64,000 bases of DNA from Tetrastigma voinierianum (GCA_016808115.1 JAEQBH010002966.1:248001-312000); one strand, 5' to 3'; shown: positions 35,137-48,255, counted from the stretch's first letter. Program-made: numbers and translations. Notes: generated from the sequence alone by a model not told the origin.

Positions 35137-38046
35137 TAGAACGCTTTGAAAATACCCTAATGCTTTATAACATGTTCAGGTGTAAAATAAATTAAATTAT
35201 ATTTTTTTCGATTTTAAATGGCTAAATCAAAAAATGATAAAACCTGAAATTTTACAGAGCCAAATAAATTTGGTAAAATGTCAAATGAGAACCTAAGGGT
35301 CATAAATGAGTAATGTAAGTGCCAAAGTATAAATGAAATGAAATGAAGTGGAAATGAAAGTGAAATGAGGCTTTAAAATGAGAAAATTGAGAAAAAGTCA
35401 ATTAATCTGTTAGTCAAACATGGCATTACACATGACATGAGAATAAAGATCAAAGTGGTCTATGGAATGCCCATTTGGGCATCCATGTTTTTGAGAAGAG
35501 CAAGCGGAGAAGGAGCTAGGGCTTGGGAGAAGAAGGTATTTTTGGTGTGTTTCTCTCCATTCTTGGTCTATCTTTGTTCAAGTAAAAAGGAAGAGAAGAT
35601 TTGAAGAGAGCTAAGGTAAGAAAACTAACCCTAACTCCCTATTTGATGGTTTTAGATTTGGGGAAAAACCCTAACCTTGTGTAAAGGTGATTTTGGTTGG
35701 TTTTAGATCAATTTTGGAGTTCTTTTGGGTTAAGTTTCAAAGTGCTTTTGGGTTAGGATTGGTTTTGAGGAATTTTTGTATAAAGGAAATGATGAAGTTT
35801 CAAAGGAGTTGTTGTCAAAAAAATTTCAAAACCTCTGTTTTTGTTTTGGATATAAGTTAAGTTATAATCATCCAAATTGAGTGATTCTAATTGGTAAAGA
35901 ACCATAAGATCTAGAGATACAAATGTATAGAAGGGACTAGGAGCAAATTGTAGCTCTAAGGCTCCCGAATATGGGATTAAAGTGAGTTTCGTAGTTGACG
36001 TGGTAATATGCCTGCTTTAGGTGTAGTTGTGGTGTTTTGCCGTAAGTTGAGTTTCACGCATCCAAATTGAGTCATTCAAAATAATGGCTAAAATATACTT
36101 CTAGGGGAATAATTTACTTGAAGGAAGTGTTTGCAATTTGTAACCCCAAAGTGCCAAGAAATCCGTCAAAGTGGAGTTATGTGCAAGAACAATCTGATTC
36201 TGCTTTGCAAATTAGAGTAGTATGGATGTAAAATGCAATAAATTGAGTTTTAGTGATCCAAATTGGATGATTCTAATTGGAAAAGAAACCTTAGAACCAT
36301 AGCTTCAAATTAGTAGAAGGAATCATTACCAATTTATGGAGTTAATACCCCTGAAATCGAGAATAACAGTAGGTAACCGAGTGAGTTGGGCATACCGACC
36401 AATTTGGCATTAAAATGCTGCAATCTCAGCTCAAGTGATCCAAATGAGATGATTCCAATTCCTACTAAAATAGACTCATAGAGATATCATTTTATTGAAG
36501 GAAGCATGAGAAAATATGGCCTATATCCCAAAAAATTTTAAGTGGAAGGTGTATCGTAGACATCAAACTACAACCAAAACTTAACGCAATAACCGATTTT
36601 TTTTCTTGGTTTGTTCTTTGATAGTGACATATTTGTGATGGATTAGGATTTGGTGACGAGGAATATTGACCCAAGAATGGGATTCCGAGAATAGGAATCA
36701 AAGAGCTTAATAAATCCTTTTTAAGTTTGTTCTTCACTTCATTCCTTTGTTTCAAATTTTTTTGTGTTTTGCTTGACAAAATAAATCTAAAAGGTTTATA
36801 TGAATATGCATGTGTGCTCCGTTTGAGCCATAAATGAATTGGTTTTGTTCTCCACTTTCTATTTCTAAAATGTTTGAAGGATTATGAAATAAGTGGATTT
36901 ATTGAAATGAATTGCGATAAATTGCATATTGATTTGTTTTAAATTGATTTGATACAACTGATTGTGAAATGAATTGCACATGAAAAATTGCATGAGTATT
37001 GGAAACCAAGTATTTGGATATAAATGTATATACACTATTGTAAATTTCTATGAATGATTTGAGCACCATGAATAGAATGTTAACCGTTAAATTCGAAGTT
37101 ATGATATTGTATACCAATAAGGGTCAAACAGAGCAAATATTATCGAATGTAATGATGTGTTACCTGGATCCACTTCAGCGAACAAGATTCGTTGTTCAGA
37201 AATGATTTTTAATAACCGCTAGCAACCTGGGGCCAGACATGTTATAAACCTTTTTTTATAATTCGCCGTAGTCGTTTTGAATCGTGCTTCTGGGTGATTC
37301 GTTATCTCGTAATCGAAAGCAAAGTTAAATTCCGCTTAAGGGAAAATGAAAAGCAAAATTGTGAAATGCATGATTCTCAGGTTTCCAATGATTTATTGTA
37401 TATGAAAACCCGGCATGATTAAAATGACCATGAAAGCAGAATTTGTTTACAATAAATGAAAATATATGATATATGTATTATTATACCACATCGGGTCATT
37501 GAAAAAATTATACAAAGGCAACGATTTAGAAAAATGCATGATTTACTTAAATCGAAATGAAGAGATAATCAGTATAAAAACCACTAGGGCATGAAAAATT
37601 TAGCGTTATATTTTATCAGCGCAAGTACCGAGTGAACAGGTACGAAGGAAAAGACAGTAGCGATTCAAAGTCAACGTTAAGGCCTCACTGAGTCAAGAAA
37701 GCTTCGACCCTACATCTGGCGAAATGTATTTGACACTTTACAAACTTGATTTTGTTTTGTAAATATTTTGGTATTGAAACGGCTTATAATGCCGTAATGT
37801 ATAAAGGTGGTAAATGAACCAAATGGGCATGTAATGCCATATTTAATGGAAAATGTATCAAAACAAACGACGGCCCTTAAGTCAATTAGTATATACAAAC
37901 ATATTTTCATAAAGATAACATCCTTTAGTAAACAGCATCGAAATGTGTTTTACCGACAAAAGAAAAAGGAATTGGATTCAAAAGAGGATCGATCCCGAAT
38001 CCGCCGGCCAGTCGTCCGGCTGGGTACGAGGGCGTGAGCTGTCACA
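35137..38046 (+). repeat. Solo LTR P1
   Basis: About 2.9 kb, ending GTGAGCTGTCACA. It is collinear with P2: CTTTATAACATGTTCAGG, AAATTTGGTAAAATGTCAAATGAG, GAGGAATTTTTGTA, GATCCAAATTGAGTGATT and others. No internal coding region is attached, so it is a solo LTR inside the palindrome array of LTR C. No exact target duplication was found; the left edge is approximate. The start of P1 is decayed (TAGAACGC for TGTAACGC). Confidence 0.7.
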
Positions 38047-38062
38047 ATTCTCAATTTCTAGT

Positions 38063-39020
38063 GATAAGTCAATGTCGTGACTATGTCGTGACATTGAGAT
38101 TTAGTGTCAGAATTAATTCGATGTCGCAACATCGCTTTTCTCAGGTTACGACATTGCTGATGTCGCGACATCAATAGATGTTACGACACTACTCTAGCGT
38201 GAGTTTCAACTCTATGCTCATGTCCGACGCCGCAACATTGTCAGAAGTTCTTCGCTCTAATGTCACGACATTTAATTGATGTTGCGACATTGAGTCGATG
38301 TTGTGACATAGCTTACTAATGCCTTTGCTCTTATGTTCTTGCCCTGATGTCACGACATTGCTTATAGTTTACATATTGATGTCACGACATTGCCTCTGCA
38401 GTTCTGATCTTTTCAGCTAATGTCGCAACATTGTTGATCTAATGTCGCAACATTGAATCTTTGTCGTTTCAAAGTCGCCAATGTCGAGTCATGTCGCGGA
38501 CATTGGTTCGATGTCGCGACATCGACGGTCTCACCACCTGCCGCTTTTGATCCGATGCCGCAGTTATCATTGATCCCGGCTGTCGCGACATTGCCCGCTA
38601 GTCCTTCTCTATCGATCGTATGGCTACTAGCCCATGTAAACCACCATGCTTGCTTTTTTGGTCTGATGTCACGACATTGTTCAGGTGATGTCTTCACCGC
38701 CGAGGCTTCTCGATGTCGCCATCGATGTCGTGGAAATGTTTCGGTGACATTTAAACAATTCGCTTCCCATCGAATGCGTCGTAGCTATCACGAGGCAATG
38801 TCGCAACATTGGATGGCTACTATAGCTTGACTATCAATGCTCGATGTCGCGACATTGAGTCAGACCGCCGCGTGGACATTAACTTGATGTCGCCTCAATG
38901 TCTTAATGATGTCACGACATTGACATATCTTTGCTTTCCCCTCTTCAGCTGATGTTGTGGCTATGTTGTGACATTGCAATAGTGTCAAGACCTTCCCCAC
39001 TTAATGTCGCGACATTGGCC
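38063..39020. repeat. TGTCGCGACA palindrome array in LTR C
   Basis: More than 25 copies or near-copies of TGTCGCGACA, usually inside ATGTCGCGACATTG. Examples: 38084, 38122, 38161, 38261, 38280, 38299, 38348, 38380, 38421, 38443, 38512. The variants TGTTGCGACA, TGTCACGACA, TGTCGCAACA and TGTCGTGACA each differ by a CpG-to-TpG or CpA change. Spacing is irregular compared with arrays N and E, though 19-22 and 41 bp intervals recur. A few outlying copies lie left of P1 (35060-35130). Confidence 0.9.
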
Positions 39021-39198
39021 CTTTCTCTGCACAATGCTAATTTATGTTCCATTTTATGCTAAATTGCTTATTTTCTTTAAGTTCCTGCAAAACATAAATC
39101 CGGATGAAAACTCCATAATTTTGCCTTAAAATGAACTTTTTAAGCCTGAAATATATTTGAAAAATGGGCTTGAAAATATATGGGTTTTAGACTCATCA

Positions 39199-39214
39199 AA
39201 CTCCCCCAAACTTA
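39199..39214 (-). promoter_or_regulatory. Polypurine tract of the element carrying LTR C
   Basis: The minus strand reads AAGTTTGGGGGAGTTT directly before TGATGAG. The upstream CTTGAGGACAAGCAAAAG is the usual context in Athila/Tat-group elements. Confidence 0.75.
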
Positions 39215-39978
39215 AACTTTTGCTTGTCCTCAAGGAAAGAAAAGGTTATTTGTTTGTCCTCAAACAATAAAAATAAAATTTTAAGGACATTTTTCAATTA
39301 ACCATCTTTTTCCAATCGACGCCCAGTTTTAGTGAGTATTTCAATTATGACATCAATTCTAATTAAGCTTCATTTTCGGGATCCTAAAAATTTTCAACTT
39401 AGATAATTTAATATAGCATGTAATTCATAGTTAATAAACAAATACAGTTCTTGACTCAGTTAGTGTTACTTTGCAGATTAGGTTGCTTTATGAGAGTTAC
39501 TTTGCATAATGATATTCTTTCAGAGTAATTCAAGTCCCATAGGCTTGTTGGTCATATTATTCTCCACTAATGTAGATATAACACAACCCTTATAATCAAA
39601 TAGGTCTTTTGAGCTTATAATGTATGGATGGGGTACTTTGGTAGATGACTAGGCATTTTAGGCTCAAATTTACCCAAACTGCATATATTTTTCTCAACAT
39701 TTTGCCTTCACTGCTCATCTTATTTTTCTGCTACAATAGCCTCTCAAGCACCACCCAATTTATTCTAGTGCATTTTTCTGTATTTTCTCCTTTGTGGCTT
39801 TTTCTTTTCCATTTCTATTTTCAATTCTGCTCTAGAAGCTATTTTCTGCATTTTGTTTCAGGTTTGGAATGGTGCAATGTTATACCTTTTTATGCTTTCT
39901 CTTTCTACTTCACCTCTCTTAACAAGCTTCGATTAGTAACTCCATATCGCCGGGCTTGTGTATACTAGGTGTAGAACA
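39215..39978 (-). other. Non-coding interior upstream of polypurine tract C
   Basis: No protein motif. AT-rich sequence, interrupted at 39979 by solo LTR P2. The plus-strand open frame at 39645-39968 is hydrophobic and low in complexity and is not supported as a gene. Confidence 0.45.
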
Positions 39979-41017
39979 TGTAACGCCCTAAAAATACCCT
40001 AACAGATTTATAACATGTTTAGGGTATAAAATAAATTAAATTGTATTTTTTTCGGCGTTTAAATTGCTAAAAACAAAAAATGATAAAAACTCGAAAATTA
40101 TACAAGAGTCAGATAAATTTGGTAAAAATGTCAAATGAGGACCCAAGGGTCATAAATGAGAAGTGTAAATGCCAAAATGAAAATGTGATAAAGTGTGTTG
40201 AAAATGAAATTGTAATGAAGCCTTAAAAATGCAAAAATGAGAAAAGAGGAATTTATGGGCTAGCCAAACAAGGCTTAGTGCAGGATTTTGATTAAAGACC
40301 AATTATTGGTCTTTGAGAGGCATTTTGCACATTTGACAAAAGAATGGGAGAGAAAGTGCTAGGGATTTTTCAGTTGTGAGAGAGGGAGGAAGATTAGTGC
40401 TCTTTGCTCCATGAAATCAAGGATTAAGGTGATCAAGAGGAAGAAGGAAGATTGGTGTTGAAGAATCAAAGATTTAAAGGTAAAAAATCAAACCCTAACT
40501 TTCCTTAATGTTGTGTTTGAGTTTAGTAAGAACCCTAAGTTGGTATAAAAGTTATGTTGATTGATTTATTTCAGTTTTGGGGGTTGCTCTAAGTTGTTAT
40601 ATGGTTGTTTGAATTGGTGTTGAGGAATTTTTGTACAAAGAAAATGTAACACCCCAAAATATACCCTAGTCGTTTTCGACATGTTTAGGGTATAAAATAA
40701 GTTAAGTTTGTCTTATTCCGGAAATTAAGAGACTAATTATGAAAAAAAGACGAATAAGCCTAATTAGTACAGAGAGAAAAGGGTAAAAGGTCAAATTGTA
40801 AAAGAATCCACTGGCCATGTTAAAAAGTTGATAGGCTAAATTAGAATATAAGATGAGGTGATGCAATAGAAGAGAATGAAGGGCTTAAATAGCAAAATGG
40901 GAAAATAAGCCAAAATGGCTTTCCAAACGTGGCCTTATGAAGAGGACATGTATGAGACCAAATTGGTCTCTTAAGGATATTTTTCACTTTGAAAAGGGGG
41001 ATTTAGGGCTCCCACGT

Positions 41018-41076
41018 AAAAGAAGAGAAGAGAAGGGAAGAGAAGAGAAAGAAGAGAAGAGAAGAAGAAAAGAAGC
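41018..41076 (+). repeat. GA-rich purine stretch in P3
   Basis: A run of AAGAGAAG/GAAGAGAAG units, almost pure purine on the plus strand. Confidence 0.8.
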
Positions 41077-42738
41077 AGAAGAGTTATGTTTCGGTAAGAG
41101 ATATAAGGTATGGAACTATGACTATTAGTATGGATTTTTGATTTTCAGAGTGGAATCTAACCTTGAGTATGGATTCTAGTATGGATTTCTATGATTTCTG
41201 GTATGGGTCTTTGGATTTCTGTATGGATTCGTGCTCAGGTCATGGGTTGTAGACTCTCAGAAACCTAACCCTAGAATGAATTCTTGTATTTGACTCTAAC
41301 ATTAAGTATGGAAATTATGAAATTTTGTATGGGATTATGTGTATTTGGACCATGGTAGGGATTTCTATGGTTTTCAAACCTAGGGTTTTGTTAGGATTTT
41401 ATCCTCTAACCCTAAAATTATTGAAGGTAAGGTTGGTAAAACCCTAAATGGTACAAGAAGAATGTGGAATCCTCCCTTTGAGGTTGGATTCATGGTTTAA
41501 GTTCAAGTAATGGAGTTGGGGGTTAGAACAAACCCTAACTAATTCTTTTGTTTGATTATGTATGGGTTATTACCCATATTAGAGTTGCTTTGAGAGTAAT
41601 TCATGAAAGGTTTTTGAAGAAAGATATGTATTGAAAGATGATTTGAGTATAATTGAGGTTACAAGATGAATATGGAGTAGTTTTGAAGTGTATATTGATT
41701 ATTGAGTTGATTTGGTAGCAAATATGGAAAATGGGAGAAAAACCACCATTCTGGGGAAATTTCGAGGGGTGGTACCGACATTAAACAAGAGGGTACCTGC
41801 ATCGATTGTGTTCTATCCATCGGTACCTACCAATACCCAATGCCCCATTTTGACAAGACTGTGATTTCGCCATAATCCATTACTTCGGTCCGATTTGAGT
41901 TATTCAAGTTGCTAATTAAACTAGACTTCAAGGAGAACAAAAACTCTGAAATAGATACCTTCAAATTCTGACTCTAAGTGGCCTAGAAATTCACTCAAAG
42001 TGGGCTATATCTACAAGCCAATTTCCGGTTCGCCTTGATCATAGAGTAGTCCGGGTCAAGCAGACATAACTGAGTTTCGGTCCTCCAATTTGGGTGATTC
42101 CAGCTAGAAGAACCCTTAGCACCTTAGCTTAAAAGGAGCACAAGAACCAAAGGTCAAATGTGAAGCAGATCCCGTAAATGACAAAGATGGTGGCTACCGG
42201 CCGGGTCAGCAGATGCCTAAGTCACGACTTTGCCACGCTTGCACCAGATAACCTCCTTCAAGCAGACTCCATTATAAGTATTCTTGGACTTCTATGGAAA
42301 TCTCATTGAGTCTAGAATCTAACCATATACTATTGAATGGCATTTGCTCAAGATCTCGCCTGAAAATTGAATTGTCAGACTAAGTGTACTAATCATTGCT
42401 AAAGCACTGGAATGCATGGTAAGAAAGGATGTGTGATACGAACAAGAAATGCAATATGTATAGATGTGTTCATGAAACATGAATATGATAATGAAAAACG
42501 AAACGAACTGAAACATGAATATGAACATGAAAGACAATATGTCATGAATACATATCGTGGTTATAAGTATATATGATTATTATCACATATAACTAAAAAG
42601 ATAACAAATGATAGGAAATACATGAATGAACAAGTGATAGCCAATTAAGAAGGCTATGAATAGATAAAGACCTGGTAGATCTACATAAATGATATGAAGA
42701 CAGAATGTGATTATGATCAATTATGAGTTCTATTTGTG

Positions 42739-42832
<94 letters not shown>
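42739..42832. repeat. (AT)n microsatellites in P3
   Basis: Three adjacent AT runs (42739-42773, 42776-42802, 42804-42832) separated by single GG or G interruptions. Confidence 0.95.
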
Positions 42833-42836
<4 letters not shown>

Positions 42837-42939
42837 TTGAATTATTGTTATTCGAAATGTTTGTCAAATATATGTATGTGTGCGTGTATTTGAACTATAA
42901 GTGAAATTACTGCATAAAAGTAAATTGATTTGAAATGTA

Positions 42940-43615
42940 TTATTGAATGACCAACATGACGGATTCACCAACTGAATTCGTCATGAAGGTAATCATGAAT
43001 ATTGAATGTGAAATCACATTGCTATCGAATGACAAATGTGAAAGGATCTACCAATCGACCATGAATAAGCCGACTTCTATAGTCATATGAGATTGCAATA
43101 TTGAATGTGAGATCACATTGCCACCGAATGACAAATGGTGATGTGATTCACCAACCAATATGTCGTGGAATGTCGCATTTCTATACCATATGCAGATGGA
43201 AATATCACTGTGAAATCATTATCATACCACGACAAATCGTGACAGATTCACCAACCTAATCACGCGGAATGCCTAATTTCTATGTACCTATATGTGAGAT
43301 GGTACTTATTGAATGTGAAATCACATTGCTACTCCATCGACAAACAGACAGATTCACCAATCAACTGGCCGTGAATGCCTAATTTCTATAGCCATATGTG
43401 AGATGGTAATATTGAATGAAATCACATTGCACGAATGACAAACAAGCATGTGATCTCACCAACCAACCACTATGAATGTCGACTTATAGTCATATGTGAG
43501 ATCGCAATATTAAATGTGAGATCACATTGTTATCGAATGACAAATCGTGACGTGTGATTCACCAATTGAATCGTCAGAATGTTGACTCTATAGCCATATG
43601 TGAAATCACAAACCG
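42940..43615. repeat. ~100-bp tandem repeat, six to seven copies, in P3
   Basis: The unit contains TTGAATGTGAAATCACATTG, then CGAATGACAAATGTGAT, GATTCACCAACC and TTTCTATAGCCATATGTGAGAT. The first block starts near 43002, 43101, 43309, 43410 and 43509, with decayed copies between. GTGAAATCAC-type and ATGACAAAT-type segments give the unit internal dyad symmetry. Confidence 0.8.
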
Positions 43616-43785
43616 AAAAGCGAAAAATGATATAAAAAAAATATGTATTTGTATAAGTATTTTATACATTACGCAGACATTGTAATAAGGCATTATTTTG
43701 TAAATGCATTTTGTTAAATGTAAATGTTAATGGGCATGCCCAAAATGAAGTGCTTCCGCTTAATTAAAAAGTCTAAAATGGAATA

Positions 43786-44045
43786 ACACAAACAAAATGT
43801 TTTGAGAAGATAATTGAAAATGTCGAAGTAAACCGGGCTCCGGCTTGGATCCGCCAACCGGGTCGAGTCGGGGATTCGAGTCGCGACACTTTTGAAAACG
43901 AAAATTTAATAAAACCAAACAAAATGTTTTGAGAAGATAATTTCGAAATGTCGAGTAAACCGGCCCATTGATCCTACCAACCGGCCGATTCCGAGATTCA
44001 TATGAATAATTCTTTGGAAACGAAAATTTAATAAAACGATAACTA
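43786..44045. repeat. ~127-bp direct duplication in P3
   Basis: AAACAAAATGTTTTGAGAAG...CGAAATTTAATAAAAC-type sequence occurs twice (about 43790-43915 and 43917-44045), each with an internal CCAACCGG. Confidence 0.8.
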
Positions 44046-46574
44046 AAATAATTAACCAAGGCCCCTAACATGAACAGAATTGCTAAAGGGATTTTGATTA
44101 ATGCGTCACGTGATAAAGATATGGAACCCGAAAAGGATAAAAACCTGCACGGGTATTATGATATGACAAGTCACATACGAATAGCTTAGTTATATGCATA
44201 AGGAAAAGTAAATGTAAAAGGATTGTGACGGCGATCATTGTTATTGGTCACATCGCTTATATGTTCCCACTAAGCGTAAAACTTAAGACGAAGTTCAATC
44301 CATATAGGTATTGAAGAGGAGATAAAAATGGTCGCGACATTCCACACCAAAGAAGACGCCATTCAAAGATAAGTGCTCACTAGCACTGTTTCCGCGATCT
44401 ATGATGTTTGTATTAGATATGTACATGTATAAGTATTTGTATAAGTAAATGAGACTTAGTATATGTGTATAGATTTTGATGGACAATGTTCTATGTAGTT
44501 CTTTGTGTATGTAAATGATTTTTGTTGACATAAAACTGTTTGCATACCCACAGTACAAGTTCACTTGAAAAAATTGTGCAAAGAATCCCAATATATAGTC
44601 TCGCCCTAAACCCGCTTGATCCGCCATTCCTGCCTGACCGGAATCTGGTGACAGAAATGTTGGGTTTTTAGGGGAGATGCTATCAAAATTTTTCAAACCC
44701 ATGTTTTTGCTTCTCAATATCACTCATCTAAATTGAGTGATTCAAATTTCTCAGAAAATGTACTTCTGTGACAACAAATATCTTAAATAAGTGTATCCAA
44801 ATTTTGGGACCCCATTGTGACCCATAAATTGCCAAAGTGAGGCCTCCGTTTCTGGTCAATTCTGCCCGCCCGATACGCTTTTGGTATTTAGGCCATAAGT
44901 TGAGTTTCACTCATCCAAACTGAAAGTGATTCAAATTTCTAGGTAAAATAGACTTCAGAGAATAACATCCCCCGAATAAGCCTCGGTATTTACATTCAAC
45001 CCCATTAGACCTAGAAATTCGCCTAAAGGAGATGTATTTGGGCAAATTTGCTATGTGTTGAAAATAGAATAGTCCTGATGTTTAGACATATCTTGAGATT
45101 CGATGTCTCGAATCGATGATTCAAATTTCTGAATAAAATAGATTTATAGAGGAACAATGGACAAGTGAAGGTGTGTTGGGTAGAAAACAACCCTAACTAA
45201 AAACCTAAATAAGTCAAATGAAATTGTTCTCTAATTGTGATGGATTAGGGGTTGGCGACGAGGAAAACCCGAATTGAAGTCGAGATTCCGAGGATAGGAA
45301 TCGAAGTGCGACGACCTTTTTGGTTTGTTCTCTATTCTTCTCTTCTTATTTCATCAAATTGTTTATGCACTATTGAAATGATTTTCAATAAACCGCATAT
45401 TTGATTTATTTTAAGTGATTCGAGAAGATTGATCATGGAAATGATTGCCATGAAAAATTGTATGAGTATTGGAAATGTGATATTTGATTATAAAATGTAT
45501 ATACCCTATTGTAAATTTCTATGATCGATTTTAATGCCCTTAATAGAACGTTATCCATCATATTCCCGAAGTTAAGGATAGATTAATATACCATTAAGGT
45601 CAGAACCAGCGTGATCGTGAACGAACATAATGTGTTGTCACTCCGATCCGTGAGTCTGAACAAAGATCTGCATTGTTCACAAAATAATTCTTTGACACCT
45701 GGCCAAGAGCCCCAACGGGACTGTACTATGTTATAAAACCTTTAGGCCTGGCCACAAAGCCTAAGCTGGACCGTGTTTGATTCCGTTATCCTACGCACTA
45801 AAAACATTGGCTAAATTCATTTAAGGGCAAAATGATAAGAATATTTGTGAAATGCATGATTTGTGTTTTGAATGATTTATTGCATATGAAAGTGCATATT
45901 TGGAATGATCAATGAATCGTAAATGAATGTATATGAAATGAATATATGTATTGTATTTGCATTTATCATTCAAAAAGATTCAAAAGCATGGTGTAGAAAA
46001 ATTGCATGACTTGACTTAAAATGAAATGGAAGAGAGTACTATATAGAACCATTAAGCATGAAAATGTTTAGTGCGTTGCTTTTATCATCAATGCAGTACG
46101 AGTGAATAGGCACAAGACTTGAGATTCAGCTGAATCTCATCGCCAAAGTCACACCTGAGGATAAGTAAAGTTTCGCTTCACATGCATACATGAAATTATT
46201 CGACTCATTTTGTACAAACACTATTATGAAAATTGAACTTTGATTATGTTTTGTAAATATTTGGATATTGAAAATGGCTAATAATGTTGCATTGTATAAA
46301 TGTGGGAAATGGAGCAAATGGGCATGAAATGCCACATCGAATGAAAAAAAAGTTTTGTGATCAAATGATGGGCCCCCTTTATGTTAAAGTGGTATTTACG
46401 TATATATATTTTCATTGAGTATTTGAAACGTGTTTGGAAAAGTAATTGTATTTGGATTATTCAAAATGATTCAAAAAATAAAAAATAAATAAAGAAGAAT
46501 GAGGACCACGTCCCCAAGTCCGAGTTCGGCCTCCTAGTCAAGTCGGGTACGGCGGTGCAGGCCGTCACAGAACA

Positions 46575-47695
46575 CCCTTAAGGACTTAATTGCTCAAGGT
46601 CAGTAAGCTACAAGGTAAAACTCACTCCTTGAAACTTTTCATTCTTTTTCATCTTCTCAATTTTCTGTTTTGCACCTCCTTCAGTACAATTTTTTTTTAA
46701 TTGTCTTCCTTTCTCATCCTTAATTCTCCTCCTTCATTTCAATTCAAATTTGTACTCCCCTAAACTTATCATTCTTATCATTTCTGCTACACCGATCTAT
46801 AGTTTTGGGTAAATTAAGGGTTCTTTACTATAAGGTAAGACTTAAGGAAGGTATAAGGCTCTTATTTTTTGCTCTGATGATGAAACTGGCATTAAGCTCA
46901 AGATAGGTACTAAGGTACATGCATAAAGCATATTAAAGGGCAGGCTTTTGAAAGTCCAAACTGTTTAAGGATGTCCTAAATCATTTTCTGTTTGTTGTGA
47001 TGTCTATGATTTCGCCTTGAATAATAATGCAATAAGTTCTAGGACTCTTTATAAATTTATGATAATAAGTCCCATAAAGTTTTCCTAACCCAAGCACAAT
47101 CAATTTTTTTAAGGTACTTCTGCCAATGTGTTAGTTTAGTCATTTTCTGAACTGTACTATTCAATTTGACTAGAATTAGTAGCCTTACTAGCTTTGATTT
47201 CAATTATAGTTTTTCAAAATAAAAAAATTTGGCTTATTTATTCTTGACATCAAAACTTAAAACTCAATTTCAATTTTCAGCCCATATGCATCTCAGATTT
47301 CAGCTTTGCTTGGTTTAAAACATTTTGTTGTTATTGTTCAACTTTACAGTTCATTCTGATTAAACAATTCAATTCACTTGGTCAACAACAATAACACCAA
47401 CATTTTAACAAATTTCTATCAATCCTCAAATAAGCAATTACAGCCTCTTCACAAAATATGCAATAACATCCAAAAATTTTAACTCTACAACATTTTTACA
47501 TTTAACACATTAAACTCTTATTTATTCAGCACAACAAAGTCCTCCTCATTTTTATTTTAGTTCTCATAATTGTAAAGTTAAACGAAAATAAAATAAGAAA
47601 AGACTATACACAAATTTCAAAAACTGCCTTTTTATTTATAAAGAGGGAAAAATTACATTTTATAAATTACGAGAGAGAGAGAAATACAGAAAGGA
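46575..47695. other. AT-rich interior, no gene seen
   Basis: Non-coding, AT-rich, with T runs. Removing P2 joins it to 39215-39978, so it is probably interior of the element carrying LTR C. A GAGA-rich patch lies at 47670-47720. Confidence 0.4.
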
Positions 47696-47699
47696 TATA

Positions 47700-48250
47700 A
47701 AGATGGCGAGATAGAGAGATATCTATTTCCTTTTTCTATGAGATTGAGATTTTCGAGGCTCGAGGTTCACTCGTCATACTGTGAATCGACACGAGGGTGT
47801 GAACTCAAGGATGGATGGTCTCCTCGGTTTTCCGCTAAGCCATTTCCACCACAAAGAGGCACCATTCTGGGCTCTAATATGCCGCTTTTAATGAGCCTAT
47901 TTTACCTTCGCCCAATGGAATTCAAAGGATTCAAACTCACCCTAGGCTTGATACATCTTTATCATATTCTGGTTCACCAAATCAATGCTCTCGGTCCATA
48001 ACTTCTCCTTGTAGTTTAGGGTGGACTCTAGCTCTTCATCCCTCTTTTGGATTGTAGCTGATCCTCCTTCGGTGTTCCTCAGAAGCATACCCAAAGGCTT
48101 CAACAAACTTTCCGGGAGTGTGTCCCTGCTCTCCATTTCCTTTTCCCCTCGACTCCATAAGCATGAACTGATCATTCACAAACACTCTTTCCCTCTCTTT
48201 CAGCTCAGCCCTCAATGCTCTATCTTTCTAGGCTAGCTCTTCACTCTACT
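47700..48250 (-). pseudogene. C-terminal part of transposon-associated ORF, coiled-coil-like
   Basis: The minus strand, joined in register to 53415 and above across element D, reads charged helical sequence: EENLAALLQQRDEE just right of D, then RALRAELKERERVFVNDQFM (about 48220-48165) and segments such as EELESTLNYKEKLWTESIDL. There are stops and frameshifts. The composition suggests a coiled coil. It continues the ORF whose N-terminal domain lies at 53700-54480. Element D splits it exactly at the CCTCA duplication. Confidence 0.45.
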
Positions 48251-48255
48251 CCTCA

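Larger units (their letters stand above)
34487..39198 (-). repeat. LTR C (3' LTR of a minus-strand Tat/Ogre-like element)
   Basis: On the minus strand it begins TGATGAGTCTAAAACCC at 39198, right after a polypurine tract, and runs left through a TGTCGCGACA array (39020-38063). It is interrupted by solo LTR P1 (35137-38046), resumes at about 35136 and ends at 34487, where the copia LTR abuts. The left end CTTCATGTCACATAGAGGG matches LTR E near 59660-59690 in opposite orientation, showing that C and E are one family and that C lacks the last several hundred bases. Confidence 0.65.
40645..44653 (+). repeat. Solo LTR P3, about 4 kb, nested in P2
   Basis: It starts TGTAACACCCCAAAATATACC and ends CTGGTGACA. 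The flanks are GAAAA (40640-40644) and GAAAT (44654-44658), one mismatch, as expected for an old 5-bp duplication; P2 sequence continues on each side in register with P1. It is unusually long for an LTR and carries an AT microsatellite, a ~100-bp tandem repeat and a ~127-bp duplication. No protein motif is present. Confidence 0.75.
39979..46569 (+). repeat. Solo LTR P2, split by P3
   Basis: It starts TGTAACGCCCTAAAAATACCC and ends GGCCGTCACA, flanked by an exact 5-bp duplication GAACA (39974-39978 and 46570-46574). It is the same family as P1. P3 (40645-44653) is inserted in it; without P3 it is about 2.6 kb. No coding sequence belongs to it, so it is a solo LTR. Confidence 0.85.

Noticed and set aside
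35132..38051. Target duplication for solo LTR P1
   Set aside because: CAATT on the left and ATTCT on the right do not match; the left edge is too decayed to place.
44295..44723. 142-residue minus-strand frame
   Set aside because: Spans the right part of solo LTR P3 and crosses its border with P2, so it cannot be an old gene; no domain seen.
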